Assembly: GCF_018069875.1 (NCBI RefSeq)
Contig: NZ_JAGQDF010000011.1
Location: forward strand, 145,394 to 209,393
Source: Ideonella alba
Lineage (GTDB): Bacteria > Pseudomonadota > Gammaproteobacteria > Burkholderiales > Burkholderiaceae_C
Direction of reading: 5' to 3'
DNA length: 64,000 bases
A model generated the notes under the pieces. It saw nothing but the letters and a program-made list of their open reading frames with translations. It ran no database searches and had not been told where the DNA came from. Shown here piece by piece: positions 16,638-25,214 of the stretch. The translations under genes were made by a program, and so were the position numbers. The first letter of the stretch is position 1. Every line of letters starts with the position of its first letter.

Positions 16638-17384
16638 TCAGGCCTTCTTGCCCTGGGCCGCGACCGCGGCGGCGGCGGCGGCCGCCGCGGCGGCATCGCC
16701 CAGGTAGTAGCTGCGGATCGGCTTGAGATCAGCGCCCAGCTCGTAGACCAGCGGAATGCCGTTGGGGATGTTCAGGCCCACGATGTCGGCGTCGCTGATG
16801 TCGTCCAGGTACTTGACCAGCGCGCGGATCGAGTTGCCATGGGCGGCCAGCACGATGCGCTGGCCGGCACGGATCGCCGGGGCCAGGGTGTCGTTCCAGC
16901 AGGGCAGCACGCGGGCCACGGTGTCCTTCAGGCACTCGGTCAGCGGCACCTGCTCGGGGGCCAGGCGCGCATAGCGCGGGTCCTGGCGCTGGCCGCGCGG
17001 GTCGGCGGCGTCCAGCGGGGGCGGCGGGGTGTCGTAGCTGCGGCGCCAGATCAGCACCTGCTCGTCGCCGTACTGCTTGGCCATGTCGGCCTTGTTCAGG
17101 CCCTGCAGGCCGCCGTAGTGGCGCTCGTTCAGACGCCAGTCCTTGACCACCGGCAGCCAGGCGCGGTCCATGCCGTCGAGCACATGGTTGAGGGTGTGGA
17201 TCGCGCGCTTGAGCACCGAGGTGTAGGCGACGTCGAACTCATAGCCCTCGGCCTTCAGCAACTGTCCGGCCGACAGGGCCTGCGACACGCCGGTGGGCGT
17301 GAGCTCCACGTCGGTCCAGCCGGTGAAGCGGTTCTCGAGGTTCCAGGTCGATTCGCCGTGGCGGATCAGCACGAGCTTGTACAT
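16638..17384 (-). CDS. gpmA: 2,3-bisphosphoglycerate-dependent phosphoglycerate mutase
   Basis: 248 residues. [10 protein letters not shown] carries the phosphohistidine H9, followed by [24 protein letters not shown] and [11 protein letters not shown] (second active-site His) complete the dPGM signature. It interconverts 3- and 2-phosphoglycerate in glycolysis and gluconeogenesis. The C-terminus carries an unusual run of about ten alanines ([17 protein letters not shown]) before QGKKA, encoded by a GC-rich triplet run at about 16659-16695 that could vary in length. Confidence 0.95.
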   Translation of the reverse strand: MYKLVLIRHGESTWNLENRFTGWTDVELTPTGVSQALSAGQLLKAEGYEFDVAYTSVLKRAIHTLNHVLDGMDRAWLPVVKDWRLNERHYGGLQGLNKADMAKQYGDEQVLIWRRSYDTPPPPLDAADPRGQRQDPRYARLAPEQVPLTECLKDTVARVLPCWNDTLAPAIRAGQRIVLAAHGNSIRALVKYLDDISDADIVGLNIPNGIPLVYELGADLKPIRSYYLGDAAAAAAAAAAVAAQGKKA

Positions 17385-17440
17385 GGCGGTGAAGGGCGGG
17401 TGTGAAGGCCCGCGTCAGACTTGGTGCAAACCCCGAATTC

Positions 17441-17446
17441 TATAAT
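17441..17446 (+). promoter_or_regulatory. Perfect -10 box upstream of the rhodanese-grxC-secB-gpsA genes
   Basis: TATAAT in an otherwise GC-rich stretch, 41 bases before the GTG of the rhodanese gene. A TTGGTG at 17421-17426 is a possible but closely spaced -35. Confidence 0.45.
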
Positions 17447-17487
17447 CCGGGCGCTTTGCTCTTCCTGACTTTCCAAAGGCCTGCCCC

Positions 17488-17895
17488 GTGCAATTCGTGA
17501 TCGAGAACTGGATGCTGATCCTCGTCGCCGTCGTCTCCGGCGCGCTGCTGCTGCGTGGCAGCCTGCAAGGGGGCTCGGGCGTGTCGCCGGCCGAGGCGGT
17601 GCGCCTGATGAACCACGAGAAGGCCACGGTGATCGATGTCTGCGAGCCGGCCGAGTTCGAGCAGGGCCACATCGGTGGCGCACGCAGCGTGCCGCTGGGC
17701 AGCCTGGACGAGGCCAAGGGCCTGCCCAGCAACAAGGCGCTGCCGCTGCTGGTGACCTGTGCCTCGGGCGCGCGCGCCCAGCGCGCCGCGGCGGTGCTGC
17801 GCAAGCAGGGCTACCAGGACGTGCGCGTGCTGGCCGGCGGCATGCGGGCCTGGCGCGAGGCCAGCCTGCCGGTGGTCACCGGCGCCAAGGGCTGA
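17488..17895 (+). CDS. Membrane-anchored rhodanese-like sulfurtransferase
   Basis: 135 residues from a GTG start. Residues 7-24 form one membrane helix, so the rhodanese domain (about 30-130) is membrane-tethered. The active-site loop is TCASGAR, with the catalytic Cys in the usual place. Its conserved position before grxC, secB and gpsA is typical of beta- and gammaproteobacteria and fits a thiol/persulfide role; the physiological acceptor is unknown. Confidence 0.85.
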   Translation: MQFVIENWMLILVAVVSGALLLRGSLQGGSGVSPAEAVRLMNHEKATVIDVCEPAEFEQGHIGGARSVPLGSLDEAKGLPSNKALPLLVTCASGARAQRAAAVLRKQGYQDVRVLAGGMRAWREASLPVVTGAKG

Positions 17896-18005
17896 ACGGC
17901 GCGGGCGGATCCGGGTCGGCGGACCAGGGTTTTGTGCGCGCTGCGCTGCAGTCTTGCGGCGGCGCGCCGACAATACCGGTGACCGAACCCACCAGCGTGT
18001 CTTCC

Positions 18006-18266
18006 ATGAACAAGGTCAAGATGTACACGACCCAGGTCTGCCCGTACTGCGTGCGGGCCAAGGCCTTGCTGTCGCAGCGCGGCGTGGCCGAGATCGAGGA
18101 AATCCGCGTCGACCTCGACCCCGTGCAGCGCGACCAGATGATGAGCCTGACCGGCCGCCGCACGGTCCCGCAGATCTTCATCGGCGAGACCCACGTCGGC
18201 GGCTGCGACGACCTGGTGGCACTCGACCAGCGCGGTGGCCTGATGCCGCTGCTGCAGGGCGCCTGA
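18006..18266 (+). CDS. grxC: Glutaredoxin 3
   Basis: 86 residues starting at the ATG at 18006; the open frame reaches 24 codons further upstream but those residues are not family-like. The dithiol active site CPYC is at residues 12-15, and TVPQIFIGETHVGGCDDL contains the cis-Pro and glutathione-binding GG-CDD segment. It reduces protein and mixed disulfides with glutathione. It lies between the rhodanese gene and secB. Confidence 0.93.
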   Translation: MNKVKMYTTQVCPYCVRAKALLSQRGVAEIEEIRVDLDPVQRDQMMSLTGRRTVPQIFIGETHVGGCDDLVALDQRGGLMPLLQGA

Positions 18267-18396
18267 GCGGCCGGTCCCGGCCACCTCCCGCGCTGCCGCC
18301 GGGCCGCCTGGTCCGCGCGCTACACTCTGCGGTTGACCCAGGCTGGCCGCCATGTCCGGCGGCCGGCCGTTGTCGTCTTTGCAGAAAGCTTTCCCC

Positions 18397-18858
18397 ATGG
18401 CCGACCAAGAACTCGCCCCCGTGTTCCAGCTGCAGCGCATGTACCTGAAGGACCTGTCGCTGGAGCAGCCCAATTCGCCCCAGATCCTGCTCGAGCAGCA
18501 ACAGCCGCAGGTCGACATCCAGCTGGCGATGGGCGCCGAGGGCATCGCCGACGGCGTCTACGAGGTGGCGGTCACCGCCACCGTGACCACCAAGATCGGT
18601 GAGCGCACGCTGTTCCTGGTTGAGGCCAAGCAGGCCGGCATCTTCGAGCTGCGCAACCTGCCCGAAGACCAGATCCAGGGCATCCTGGGCGTGGTCTGCC
18701 CGCAGATGGTCTACCCGTACCTGCGCGCCATCGTGTCGGATGTCTGCACGCGCGCCGGCTTCCCGCCGATCCTGCTGGCCGAGGTGAACTTCCAGGCCAT
18801 GTACGAAGCCCAGCTGCAACAGGCGGCCGGCGACGGCGCCGCGCCCGCCGTCAACTGA
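18397..18858 (+). CDS. secB: Protein-export chaperone SecB
   Basis: 153 residues, the normal length. It contains the characteristic [19 protein letters not shown] and the C-terminal segment [21 protein letters not shown]. SecB forms a cytoplasmic tetramer that keeps precursors unfolded and hands them to SecA. It is followed after 14 bases by gpsA, the common arrangement. Confidence 0.96.
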   Translation: MADQELAPVFQLQRMYLKDLSLEQPNSPQILLEQQQPQVDIQLAMGAEGIADGVYEVAVTATVTTKIGERTLFLVEAKQAGIFELRNLPEDQIQGILGVVCPQMVYPYLRAIVSDVCTRAGFPPILLAEVNFQAMYEAQLQQAAGDGAAPAVN

Positions 18859-18872
18859 TCGCCTGACCCCGG

Positions 18873-19847
18873 ATGCGTCTGGCCATCCTGGGCGCTGGCG
18901 CGTGGGGCTCTGCGCTGGCGGTGGCCGCGGCCTCGTGGCACGAGGTCTGCCTCTGGGCCCGTGACCCGGCGCAGGCCGCCGCGATGCAGAGCGCGCGCGA
19001 GAACGCGCGCTACCTGCCTGGCGTGCCGCTGCCGGCGCGCGTGAGCGTCACCGCCGACCTGCAGCAGGCGCTGGCGGCCGGCCCCAACCTGTGCGTGCTG
19101 GCCACGCCGATGGCGGCGCTGCGCGGCATGCTGGGCATGCTGCAGGGCCCGACGCCGGTGCTGTGGCTGTGCAAGGGTTTCGAGGCGGGCAGCGGCCTGC
19201 TGGGCCACGAGATCGCGGCGGCCTGCGCACCGGGCCTGACCTGCGGCATCCTGTCCGGCCCCAGCTTCGCACAGGAGGTGGCCGCCGGCCTGCCAGCCGC
19301 GCTGGTGGTGGCCAGTCCCGAGACCCAGGTGCGCGAGCGGGCGGTCGAGGCCTTCCACCGTGGCGCGCTGCGCATCTACAGCTCCACCGACCCGATCGGG
19401 GTGGAGGTGGGCGGCGCGGTGAAGAACGTGCTGGCGATCGCCACCGGCGTGTGCGACGGCCTGCAGCTGGGTCTGAACGCCCGCGCTGCGCTGATCACCC
19501 GCGGCCTGGCCGAGATGACCCGCCTGGGCGTGGCCCTGGGCGCCCGCACCGACACCTTCGCCGGCCTGGCCGGGCTGGGCGATCTGGTGCTCACCGCCAC
19601 CGGCGACCTGTCGCGCAACCGGCGCGTCGGCCTGCTGCTGGCCGAGGGCCTGGATCTGAGCGGCATCCTGCAGCGCCTGGGCCATGTGGCCGAGGGCGTC
19701 TACAGCGCGGCCACCGTGGTGCAGCGCGCCGCGGCGCTGGGCGTGGACATGCCGATTGCGCAGGGCGTGCACGCGCTGCTGCAGGGTCAGGTGGATGCCC
19801 GCCAGCTGGTGGAGCTGCTGATGCGCCGCGAGGCGCGGGCCGAATAG
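18873..19847 (+). CDS. gpsA: Glycerol-3-phosphate dehydrogenase [NAD(P)+]
   Basis: 324 residues. The N-terminal [12 protein letters not shown] is the NAD(P)-binding motif, and [18 protein letters not shown] holds the catalytic Lys. [20 protein letters not shown] matches the C-terminal substrate-binding region. It makes sn-glycerol 3-phosphate from dihydroxyacetone phosphate for phospholipid synthesis. It is the last gene of the rhodanese-grxC-secB-gpsA group. Confidence 0.95.
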   Translation: MRLAILGAGAWGSALAVAAASWHEVCLWARDPAQAAAMQSARENARYLPGVPLPARVSVTADLQQALAAGPNLCVLATPMAALRGMLGMLQGPTPVLWLCKGFEAGSGLLGHEIAAACAPGLTCGILSGPSFAQEVAAGLPAALVVASPETQVRERAVEAFHRGALRIYSSTDPIGVEVGGAVKNVLAIATGVCDGLQLGLNARAALITRGLAEMTRLGVALGARTDTFAGLAGLGDLVLTATGDLSRNRRVGLLLAEGLDLSGILQRLGHVAEGVYSAATVVQRAAALGVDMPIAQGVHALLQGQVDARQLVELLMRREARAE

Positions 19848-19857
19848 CGCCGCCGGC

Positions 19858-21015
19858 TCAGCCGGGCTGCAGCAGCCACTGCATCTCGACCAGCGGCAGT
19901 GGGTAGGCCAGCTCGCTGCGCCAGCCGCGCCAGGCCTGCCCGGACAGGCCGGCCAGCGACAGCGCGTGGCGCAGCACGGCCGCATGGTCCGGCAGCTCGT
20001 CCGGCGGTGTGGCCAGGGGGTCGGTGCCCAGCTCCGTCAAGGGCGCCTGCAGGGCCAGGCGCCGGTGGTGCGGTTGGTCCGGGGTGGCGTCGGGCAGTTG
20101 CACCCCCGAGGGCGAGGGCAGCTGGAACAGCGTGTCGGCGCGGGCGCCGGGCCACAGGTCGCGGGCCAGGTAGAGCTCGCGCCAGACGCGCTTGCAGGGC
20201 GTGTGCAGCATGTAGTTGCGCAGCCGTTGCCAGCCTTCGGCCCGCGCCAGCGGCAGCGCGTGGCGCACCTGGTAGGCGGTGTCCAGCGCGTCGGGCAGCG
20301 GGTCCAGCTCGGGCGGCAGCACCAGCGTGGTCACCGGGCCGTCCTGGATGACCTGCAGCGCCACCGCCGGACCGAGCAGGTAGTCGGCCGGATCGCCCTG
20401 GCCGTGCAGCGGGGCCATCGTGGTGCCGTCGGTGGCGGCGGTGCGCGGCATCACGCTCAGCAGCGGCACGGCCACGTCCGGCTGCACCCGCCACAGGCCG
20501 CGGCGGCGGTGCACCTCCAGCGCGTCGACCCAGGGGCCCTCGGCCGAGGGCCACAGGAACAGCGCCGAGGCGATGGTGTCGCAGCCGTGGCCGAACAGGT
20601 AGGACTGGGCCTTGAACACCGCCTGGCGCGAGGCATGGCCCAGGCGTTCTCGCACCAGGCGCGAGCCGCAGCCCAGCTGCGCTTCCAGGGTCTGGCGGCT
20701 GCCGGGCAGGCTGTCGAGCAGCTGCTGGTAGCCGTCGACCGCAGCAGCGGCGCTGGCGGTGTCGCTGCCACGACCCAGGGCGGCGTCGAGCAGCTTGCGC
20801 AGCCCGGTGGGCGAGGGCAGGTGGTGGACGAACTCGCCATCGCTGCCGCTGGCACAGGCGCGCACCAGGCGGCTGGCGAGGCTCTTGTCCAGGCCCAGCT
20901 CACGGGTCAGCCGCACGCCGCGCGCCGGCCGTCCGGCGTGCGCATCCATCAGCGGGCCGAGGGTGGCTCGCAGCTGCTGCACGACGGTGGTGGCGTCCGG
21001 GAGTCGGTCATTCAT
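19858..21015 (-). CDS. Uncharacterised protein with a possible N-terminal HTH
   Basis: 385 residues from the ATG at 21013-21015; an in-frame ATG at 21061-21063 would add 16 residues, and neither start has a strong Shine-Dalgarno. Residues about 27-55 (GVRLTRELGLDKSLASRLVRA) look like a helix-turn-helix. The rest, about 320 residues, is rich in Leu and Pro with no motif I can name and no membrane segment or signal peptide. It converges with gpsA. It may be a regulator with a large unknown sensor domain. Confidence 0.55.
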   Translation of the reverse strand: MNDRLPDATTVVQQLRATLGPLMDAHAGRPARGVRLTRELGLDKSLASRLVRACASGSDGEFVHHLPSPTGLRKLLDAALGRGSDTASAAAAVDGYQQLLDSLPGSRQTLEAQLGCGSRLVRERLGHASRQAVFKAQSYLFGHGCDTIASALFLWPSAEGPWVDALEVHRRRGLWRVQPDVAVPLLSVMPRTAATDGTTMAPLHGQGDPADYLLGPAVALQVIQDGPVTTLVLPPELDPLPDALDTAYQVRHALPLARAEGWQRLRNYMLHTPCKRVWRELYLARDLWPGARADTLFQLPSPSGVQLPDATPDQPHHRRLALQAPLTELGTDPLATPPDELPDHAAVLRHALSLAGLSGQAWRGWRSELAYPLPLVEMQWLLQPG

Positions 21016-21105
21016 GGGTGGGGTGCGCTCTGCCTGGCGCCTGCCGCCTATTGTCCCCAGCAATCGAGGCGTACAAACGGATACATCCAGCGCTTCCAGG
21101 GGGGC

Positions 21106-22257
21106 TCAGCGGGCGGCGGGACGAGGCAGGCGCACCAGCAGCGCGCGGTAGCTGCCCGGGATCTGCCGGTCCAGCGTGGCCAGGGCCAGGGTGCGGCCAT
21201 CGCCACTGACGGCGCTGACCTCGAAGACCTGGTAGCGCCTGGGCAGGTCAATGCCCTGGGCGCTGAGGAAGGCGCGTGCCTCCATCAGCCCGGTGGCCGG
21301 CGTCCAGACCCAGCCCGAGGACTGCGGGCTGAACGTGGTGCGGCCGAAGCCCACCACCACCTGGCCGTCATCGGACAGGCCCAGCGCATAGGCCGAGCCG
21401 TCCCATTCGGTGCCGGGCAGCACGCCCAGCAGCTGGCGCTGCCAGGCGCCGCTGCCGTCGGCCGTCCACATCACCGCCGACTCGACGCCGGTGCTGGCGT
21501 CCCAGGCCTGGCCGACGATGCGGGTGCCGGCCGCGTCCACCGCGGCGGCTTCGCTGGGCCAGTCGCTGAGTTCCAGCAGCTGGCGCTGGCCGTGGATCCA
21601 GACCGCGGCCTGGCGCATGCCCCATTCCAGGTGCTCGTCCCAGCCCACCATCACGCGGCCGTCGTGGTTGGCATCGTCGATGCGGCTGGACCGCCCGCCG
21701 CTGCCCTGGTCCTTGACCCCCTTGCGCGCGGTCCAGGCGCTGCCGTGCGCCAGGCCGTCCTTCTTGCCGGCGCGCCAGTACAGGCCGGTGACCACCTTTC
21801 CGTTGCCCGACATGCCGTAGACACCCGCCTGGTCCAGGTCCATCTGGCCGGCGTCGCGGGGCAGCGGCCACAGCACCTGCCAGCCGGTGGCCGCCGTCCA
21901 GCGTCCCTGGATGCCGAACTGGCCGCTGTCGTCGAGGATGCTGCTGGCGATCACCTCGCCGTCGGCCGAGATCGCCGGCGTGCCGCTGTACAGGCCGATC
22001 GCGGTGGTGGCCCGGCCCAGCGGCACCTGGCCGTCCTCGGCGCGCCAGCGGAAAGTCTGGAAGTCGGCCGACAGCTGGCCGGTGGCGGTGCGGCCGTCGG
22101 CCGACAGGTCGGTGACCCAGCCGTCGCCGATCACGGTGTAGGGCTTGGCCAGCGCCGGTGCGGCGGGCTGCAGCAGGCCGGCGGCCAGCGCCAGCGCGGT
22201 GGCGGCCTGGCGCAGGCCGAAACAGCGGCCAAGCGCTGACAGGGGGGATGTGTGCAT
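21106..22257 (-). CDS. Secreted HAF-like beta-propeller/repeat protein, unknown function
   Basis: 383 residues; the start is supported by GGAGGA upstream. A signal peptide ends near PALAKPY. The mature part repeats units of the type 'lsaDGrt..G' (for example DLSADGRTATG, AISADGEVIAS, GMSGNGKVVTG, GLSDDGQVVVG, AVSGDGRTLAL), typical of extracellular HAF-type repeat proteins. Function is unknown; a similar but more regular protein is encoded at 56221-57303. It is divergent from rpoH. Confidence 0.65.
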   Translation of the reverse strand: MHTSPLSALGRCFGLRQAATALALAAGLLQPAAPALAKPYTVIGDGWVTDLSADGRTATGQLSADFQTFRWRAEDGQVPLGRATTAIGLYSGTPAISADGEVIASSILDDSGQFGIQGRWTAATGWQVLWPLPRDAGQMDLDQAGVYGMSGNGKVVTGLYWRAGKKDGLAHGSAWTARKGVKDQGSGGRSSRIDDANHDGRVMVGWDEHLEWGMRQAAVWIHGQRQLLELSDWPSEAAAVDAAGTRIVGQAWDASTGVESAVMWTADGSGAWQRQLLGVLPGTEWDGSAYALGLSDDGQVVVGFGRTTFSPQSSGWVWTPATGLMEARAFLSAQGIDLPRRYQVFEVSAVSGDGRTLALATLDRQIPGSYRALLVRLPRPAAR

Positions 22258-22333
22258 CGCGAGATCCTCCAGGACGCCGGGTGCGCCCTTGCATGGCAGC
22301 CACTCTAGGCCGTTCTCAAAGAATCTTCAAGAG

Positions 22334-22346
22334 TTCTCCAGGAGAA
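22334..22346. promoter_or_regulatory. 13-bp palindrome TTCTCC-A-GGAGAA between the HAF-like gene and rpoH
   Basis: Perfect 6-bp arms around a single A in a short AT-rich stretch, 77 bases upstream of the HAF-like start and about 70 bases before the CIRCE element. It could be an operator for the leftward gene; the assignment is weak. Confidence 0.3.
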
Positions 22347-22414
22347 ATTTGCTCAGGGCTTTCCAGCACGCTGGCGCCGCCGCTCGCCGCTCGCCGGCGC
22401 AGGCGAACCCGCGC

Positions 22415-22441
22415 TTAGCACTCATTTGCCAAGAGTGCTAA
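22415..22441. promoter_or_regulatory. CIRCE element (HrcA operator) upstream of rpoH
   Basis: Perfect match to the consensus TTAGCACTC-N9-GAGTGCTAA. A good -10 (TAATAT, 22439-22444) overlaps its right arm and TTAGCA (22415-22420) lies 18 bases upstream as a weak -35, so HrcA bound here would occlude the promoter. CIRCE in front of rpoH is known from comparative studies of betaproteobacteria and links HrcA to the sigma-32 regulon. Confidence 0.95.
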
Positions 22442-22483
22442 TATTGTTGGAACCAACGGGCCTCGTGCCTCTCCAACTTCGCC

Positions 22484-23407
22484 ATGACCCAGCACTCCAC
22501 TGCCACCGCCGTCGCCCTGCGTGACCCTTGGGCCCTGGTGCCCTCGCTCGGCAATCTGGACGCCTACATCTCGGCCGTCAACCAGCTGCCGCTGCTGACG
22601 CAGGAAGAGGAAACCCGCTTCGCCCGCGCGCTGCGCGACGAGGGCGACCTGCAGGCCGCCAGCCGCCTGGTGCTGTCGCACCTGCGCCTGGTGGTGGCGG
22701 TGTCGCGCCAGTACCTGGGCTACGGCCTGCCGCAGGGCGACCTGATCCAGGAAGGCAACGTCGGCCTGATGAAGGCGGTCAAGCGCTTCGACCCTGAACA
22801 GGGCGTGCGCCTGGTCAGCTACGCGCTGCACTGGATCAAGGCCGAGATCCACGAGTACATCCTGAAGAACTGGCGCATGGTCAAGGTGGCCACCACCAAG
22901 GCCCAGCGCAAGCTGTTCTTCAACCTGCGCTCGATGAAGCGCCACCTCAAGAGCGACGCCGCCGAGGGCGACACCTACCGCCAGGCCCTGTCGGCCGACG
23001 AGGTCGCGCGCGTGGCCGCCGAGCTGGACGTGCGCCCCGAGGACGTGGTCGAGATGGAGACCCGGCTGGCCGGCGCCGACGTGGCCCTGGAGCCGCAGGA
23101 CGACGACCGCGAGGACAGCGTCGCCCCGATCGCCTACCTGGCCGACGAGCGCCAGGAGCCCACCCGCGTGCTGGAATCGCGCCGCCGCGAAGCGCTGTCC
23201 ACCCACGGCGTGGCGCATGCGCTGGAGCAGCTCGATGCGCGCAGCCGCCGCATCGTCGAGGAGCGCTGGCTCAAGGTCAACGACGACAGCAGCGGCGGCA
23301 TGACGCTGCACGAACTGGCCGCCGAGTACGGCGTCAGCGCCGAGCGCATCCGCCAGATCGAGGTGGCGGCGCTGAAGAAGATGCGCAAGGCCCTGGAAGC
23401 GGCCTGA
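22484..23407 (+). CDS. rpoH: RNA polymerase sigma factor RpoH (sigma-32)
   Basis: 307 residues. Region 2 is intact (LRLVVAVSRQYLGYGLPQGDLIQEG, split here only by convention; core helix GDLIQEGNVGLMKAVKRF). The RpoH box QRKLFFNLR after region 2 distinguishes it from other sigma-70 proteins. Region 4 ends ERIRQIEVAALKKMRKALE. It directs heat-shock gene transcription. The CIRCE element and promoter lie 43-69 bases upstream, so the gene should be derepressed on heat shock through HrcA. A hairpin terminator follows the stop. Confidence 0.96.
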   Translation: MTQHSTATAVALRDPWALVPSLGNLDAYISAVNQLPLLTQEEETRFARALRDEGDLQAASRLVLSHLRLVVAVSRQYLGYGLPQGDLIQEGNVGLMKAVKRFDPEQGVRLVSYALHWIKAEIHEYILKNWRMVKVATTKAQRKLFFNLRSMKRHLKSDAAEGDTYRQALSADEVARVAAELDVRPEDVVEMETRLAGADVALEPQDDDREDSVAPIAYLADERQEPTRVLESRRREALSTHGVAHALEQLDARSRRIVEERWLKVNDDSSGGMTLHELAAEYGVSAERIRQIEVAALKKMRKALEAA

Positions 23408-23430
23408 CCCGGGTCCGCCCCGCGCTGTGA

Positions 23431-23453
23431 CGACGGCCCCGACGGGGCCGTCG
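23431..23453. terminator. Bidirectional terminator between rpoH and the SCO gene
   Basis: Perfect 10-base stem CGACGGCCCC / GGGGCCGTCG with loop GAC, followed by GCGTTTC. It lies between the convergent ends of rpoH (23407) and the SCO gene (23459). The T-tract is short. Confidence 0.65.
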
Positions 23454-23458
23454 GCGTT

Positions 23459-24055
23459 TCAGGCAGCTTCCTTCAGCAGCACGCGCAGGTCATGTGCCAG
23501 CGTCTCGGCGCCAGCGCCATAACGGCTGAACACGCGGATGCGGCCCTGGGGATCGAACACATAGGAGCCCGCCGTGTGGTCCACGGTGTAGCTGCCCTCG
23601 GTCTTGCCCGGCACCTTGGCGTAGAAGACCTTGAACTCCTTTGCCGCGGCCTGCGTCTGCTCTGGCGTGCCGCGCAGCGCGATGAAGCCGGCCTTGAAGC
23701 TCTCGGCATAGGCGCCCAGCACCTCGGGCGTGTCGCGCTCGGGATCAACGCTGACGAAGATGCCCTGGACACGCTCGCCATCGGCGCCCAGCAGCTGCCG
23801 GGCGGCGGCCAGCTCGGCCATCGAGGTGGGGCAGACGTCCGGACACTGGGTGTAGCCGAAGAACACCACCACCACCTTGCCCTTGAAGTCGCCCAGGTGG
23901 CGCTCCTGGCCGCTGGGGTCTTTCAGGTCGAGGTGGCGGGCGTATTCAGCCCCGGTGATGTCGATGCCCTTGAACGGGCTGGGGCTCGGCCCGCCCGGCC
24001 GACAGGCGGCCAGGGCGGTGAGCAGGCTGAGGCTGAGGAGCAGGCGTCGGCGCAT
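23459..24055 (-). CDS. SCO1/SenC copper chaperone lipoprotein (first copy)
   Basis: 198 residues from the ATG at 24053-24055. LTALAAC (Cys18) is a lipobox, so the protein is a membrane-anchored periplasmic lipoprotein. FFGYTQCPDVCPTS holds the CxxxC copper site and TVDHTAGSYV the third ligand His. It supplies copper to the CuA centre of cytochrome oxidase. It follows ctaB on the same strand. A paralogue is encoded at 26576-27205. Confidence 0.92.
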   Translation of the reverse strand: MRRRLLLSLSLLTALAACRPGGPSPSPFKGIDITGAEYARHLDLKDPSGQERHLGDFKGKVVVVFFGYTQCPDVCPTSMAELAAARQLLGADGERVQGIFVSVDPERDTPEVLGAYAESFKAGFIALRGTPEQTQAAAKEFKVFYAKVPGKTEGSYTVDHTAGSYVFDPQGRIRVFSRYGAGAETLAHDLRVLLKEAA

Positions 24056-24083
24056 CGGGGAAGGGGCCCCGCGCGCCGCCGCA

Positions 24084-24965
24084 TCAGACCAGGTAGTGGT
24101 CGACCAGCAGCGCCGCGAACAGGGCGGCCAGGTAGAGGATCGAGAACTTGAAGGTGCTGCGCGCCCAGGCATCGGAGTAGTGGGTCAGCAGCTTCACCGC
24201 ACGGTAGAGGAAGACGCCGCCCAGGCCCAGTGCGCAGACCAGGTAGGGTAACCCATTCATGCCGATCACATAGGGCATGACCGTGACGACGATCAGGGCC
24301 AGCGTGTACGCCACGATCGAGCGCCGGGTGTAAAGCGAGCCGTGGGTGACCGGCAGCATCGGCAGGCCGGCGCGCTCGTAGTCCTTGGTGCGGTACAGCG
24401 CCAGCGACCAGAAATGCGGCGGCGTCCACATGAAGATGATCAGGAACAGCAGCCAGGCCTCGGCCGGCACGGTGCCGGTCACCGCCGACCAGCCCAGCAC
24501 CGGCGGCATCGCGCCCGAGGCGCCGCCGATCACGATGTTCTGCGGCGTGGCCGGCTTGAGCCACAGCGTGTAGATGAAGGCGTAACCGACGAAGGTGCCG
24601 AAGGTCAGCCACATCGTCAGCGGGTTGACGAAATAGTGCAGCAGCACCAGACCGCTGCCCCCCACCAGGAAGGCGAAGGTCACCGTCTGGCGCGAGCTGA
24701 TCACGCCTGAGGGCAGGGGCCGACCCCGGGTGCGCGCCATCTGCGCGTCAATGTGCCGCTCGAGCAGGCAGTTCACGGCGGCCGCCGATCCGGCGGTCAG
24801 CGCGATGCCCAGCGTGCCGAACACCAGCACCTGCAGCGACGGCACGCCCGGCGTCGCCAGGAACATGCCGATGACCGCGCAGAACACGATCAGCGACACC
24901 ACGCGCGGCTTGGCCAGCGAAAGAAACTGGCTGACGGCACTCTTGCCGACGACGGAGGTGTTCAT
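24084..24965 (-). CDS. ctaB: Protoheme IX farnesyltransferase (heme O synthase)
   Basis: 293 residues with about eight to nine membrane helices. [21 protein letters not shown] is the prenyl-diphosphate/heme-binding motif region and [22 protein letters not shown] the second conserved loop. It farnesylates heme b to heme O, the precursor that CtaA (34574-35674) turns into heme A. In many Burkholderiales ctaB directly follows ctaA; here it lies about 10 kb away and on the other strand with a SCO gene, so the locus has been rearranged. The 249 bases to the next divergent start show no clear site. Confidence 0.95.
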   Translation of the reverse strand: MNTSVVGKSAVSQFLSLAKPRVVSLIVFCAVIGMFLATPGVPSLQVLVFGTLGIALTAGSAAAVNCLLERHIDAQMARTRGRPLPSGVISSRQTVTFAFLVGGSGLVLLHYFVNPLTMWLTFGTFVGYAFIYTLWLKPATPQNIVIGGASGAMPPVLGWSAVTGTVPAEAWLLFLIIFMWTPPHFWSLALYRTKDYERAGLPMLPVTHGSLYTRRSIVAYTLALIVVTVMPYVIGMNGLPYLVCALGLGGVFLYRAVKLLTHYSDAWARSTFKFSILYLAALFAALLVDHYLV

Positions 24966-25214
24966 GAGTGAGATCTTCAAGGGGCTCTGCGGCGGGCAGA
25001 GCAATAACCCAGGCACGCACTCTGCCACAACGAAAGGGCACTCAAGGCTGGGGCTGACACCGATGGATTGTGCGGCCATAAGCGGCCTAGCCGGTGTCCG
25101 CCAGCGCCCCGGCCCGGGGTCGGGCCCAGCCCGGCCGCCACCGATCCCGCGCCGCCCGGCACAGGGGCAGGCTTGTGGTCTACTGCGCGGTCGCTGAAAT
25201 CCTCGGTTACTGCA

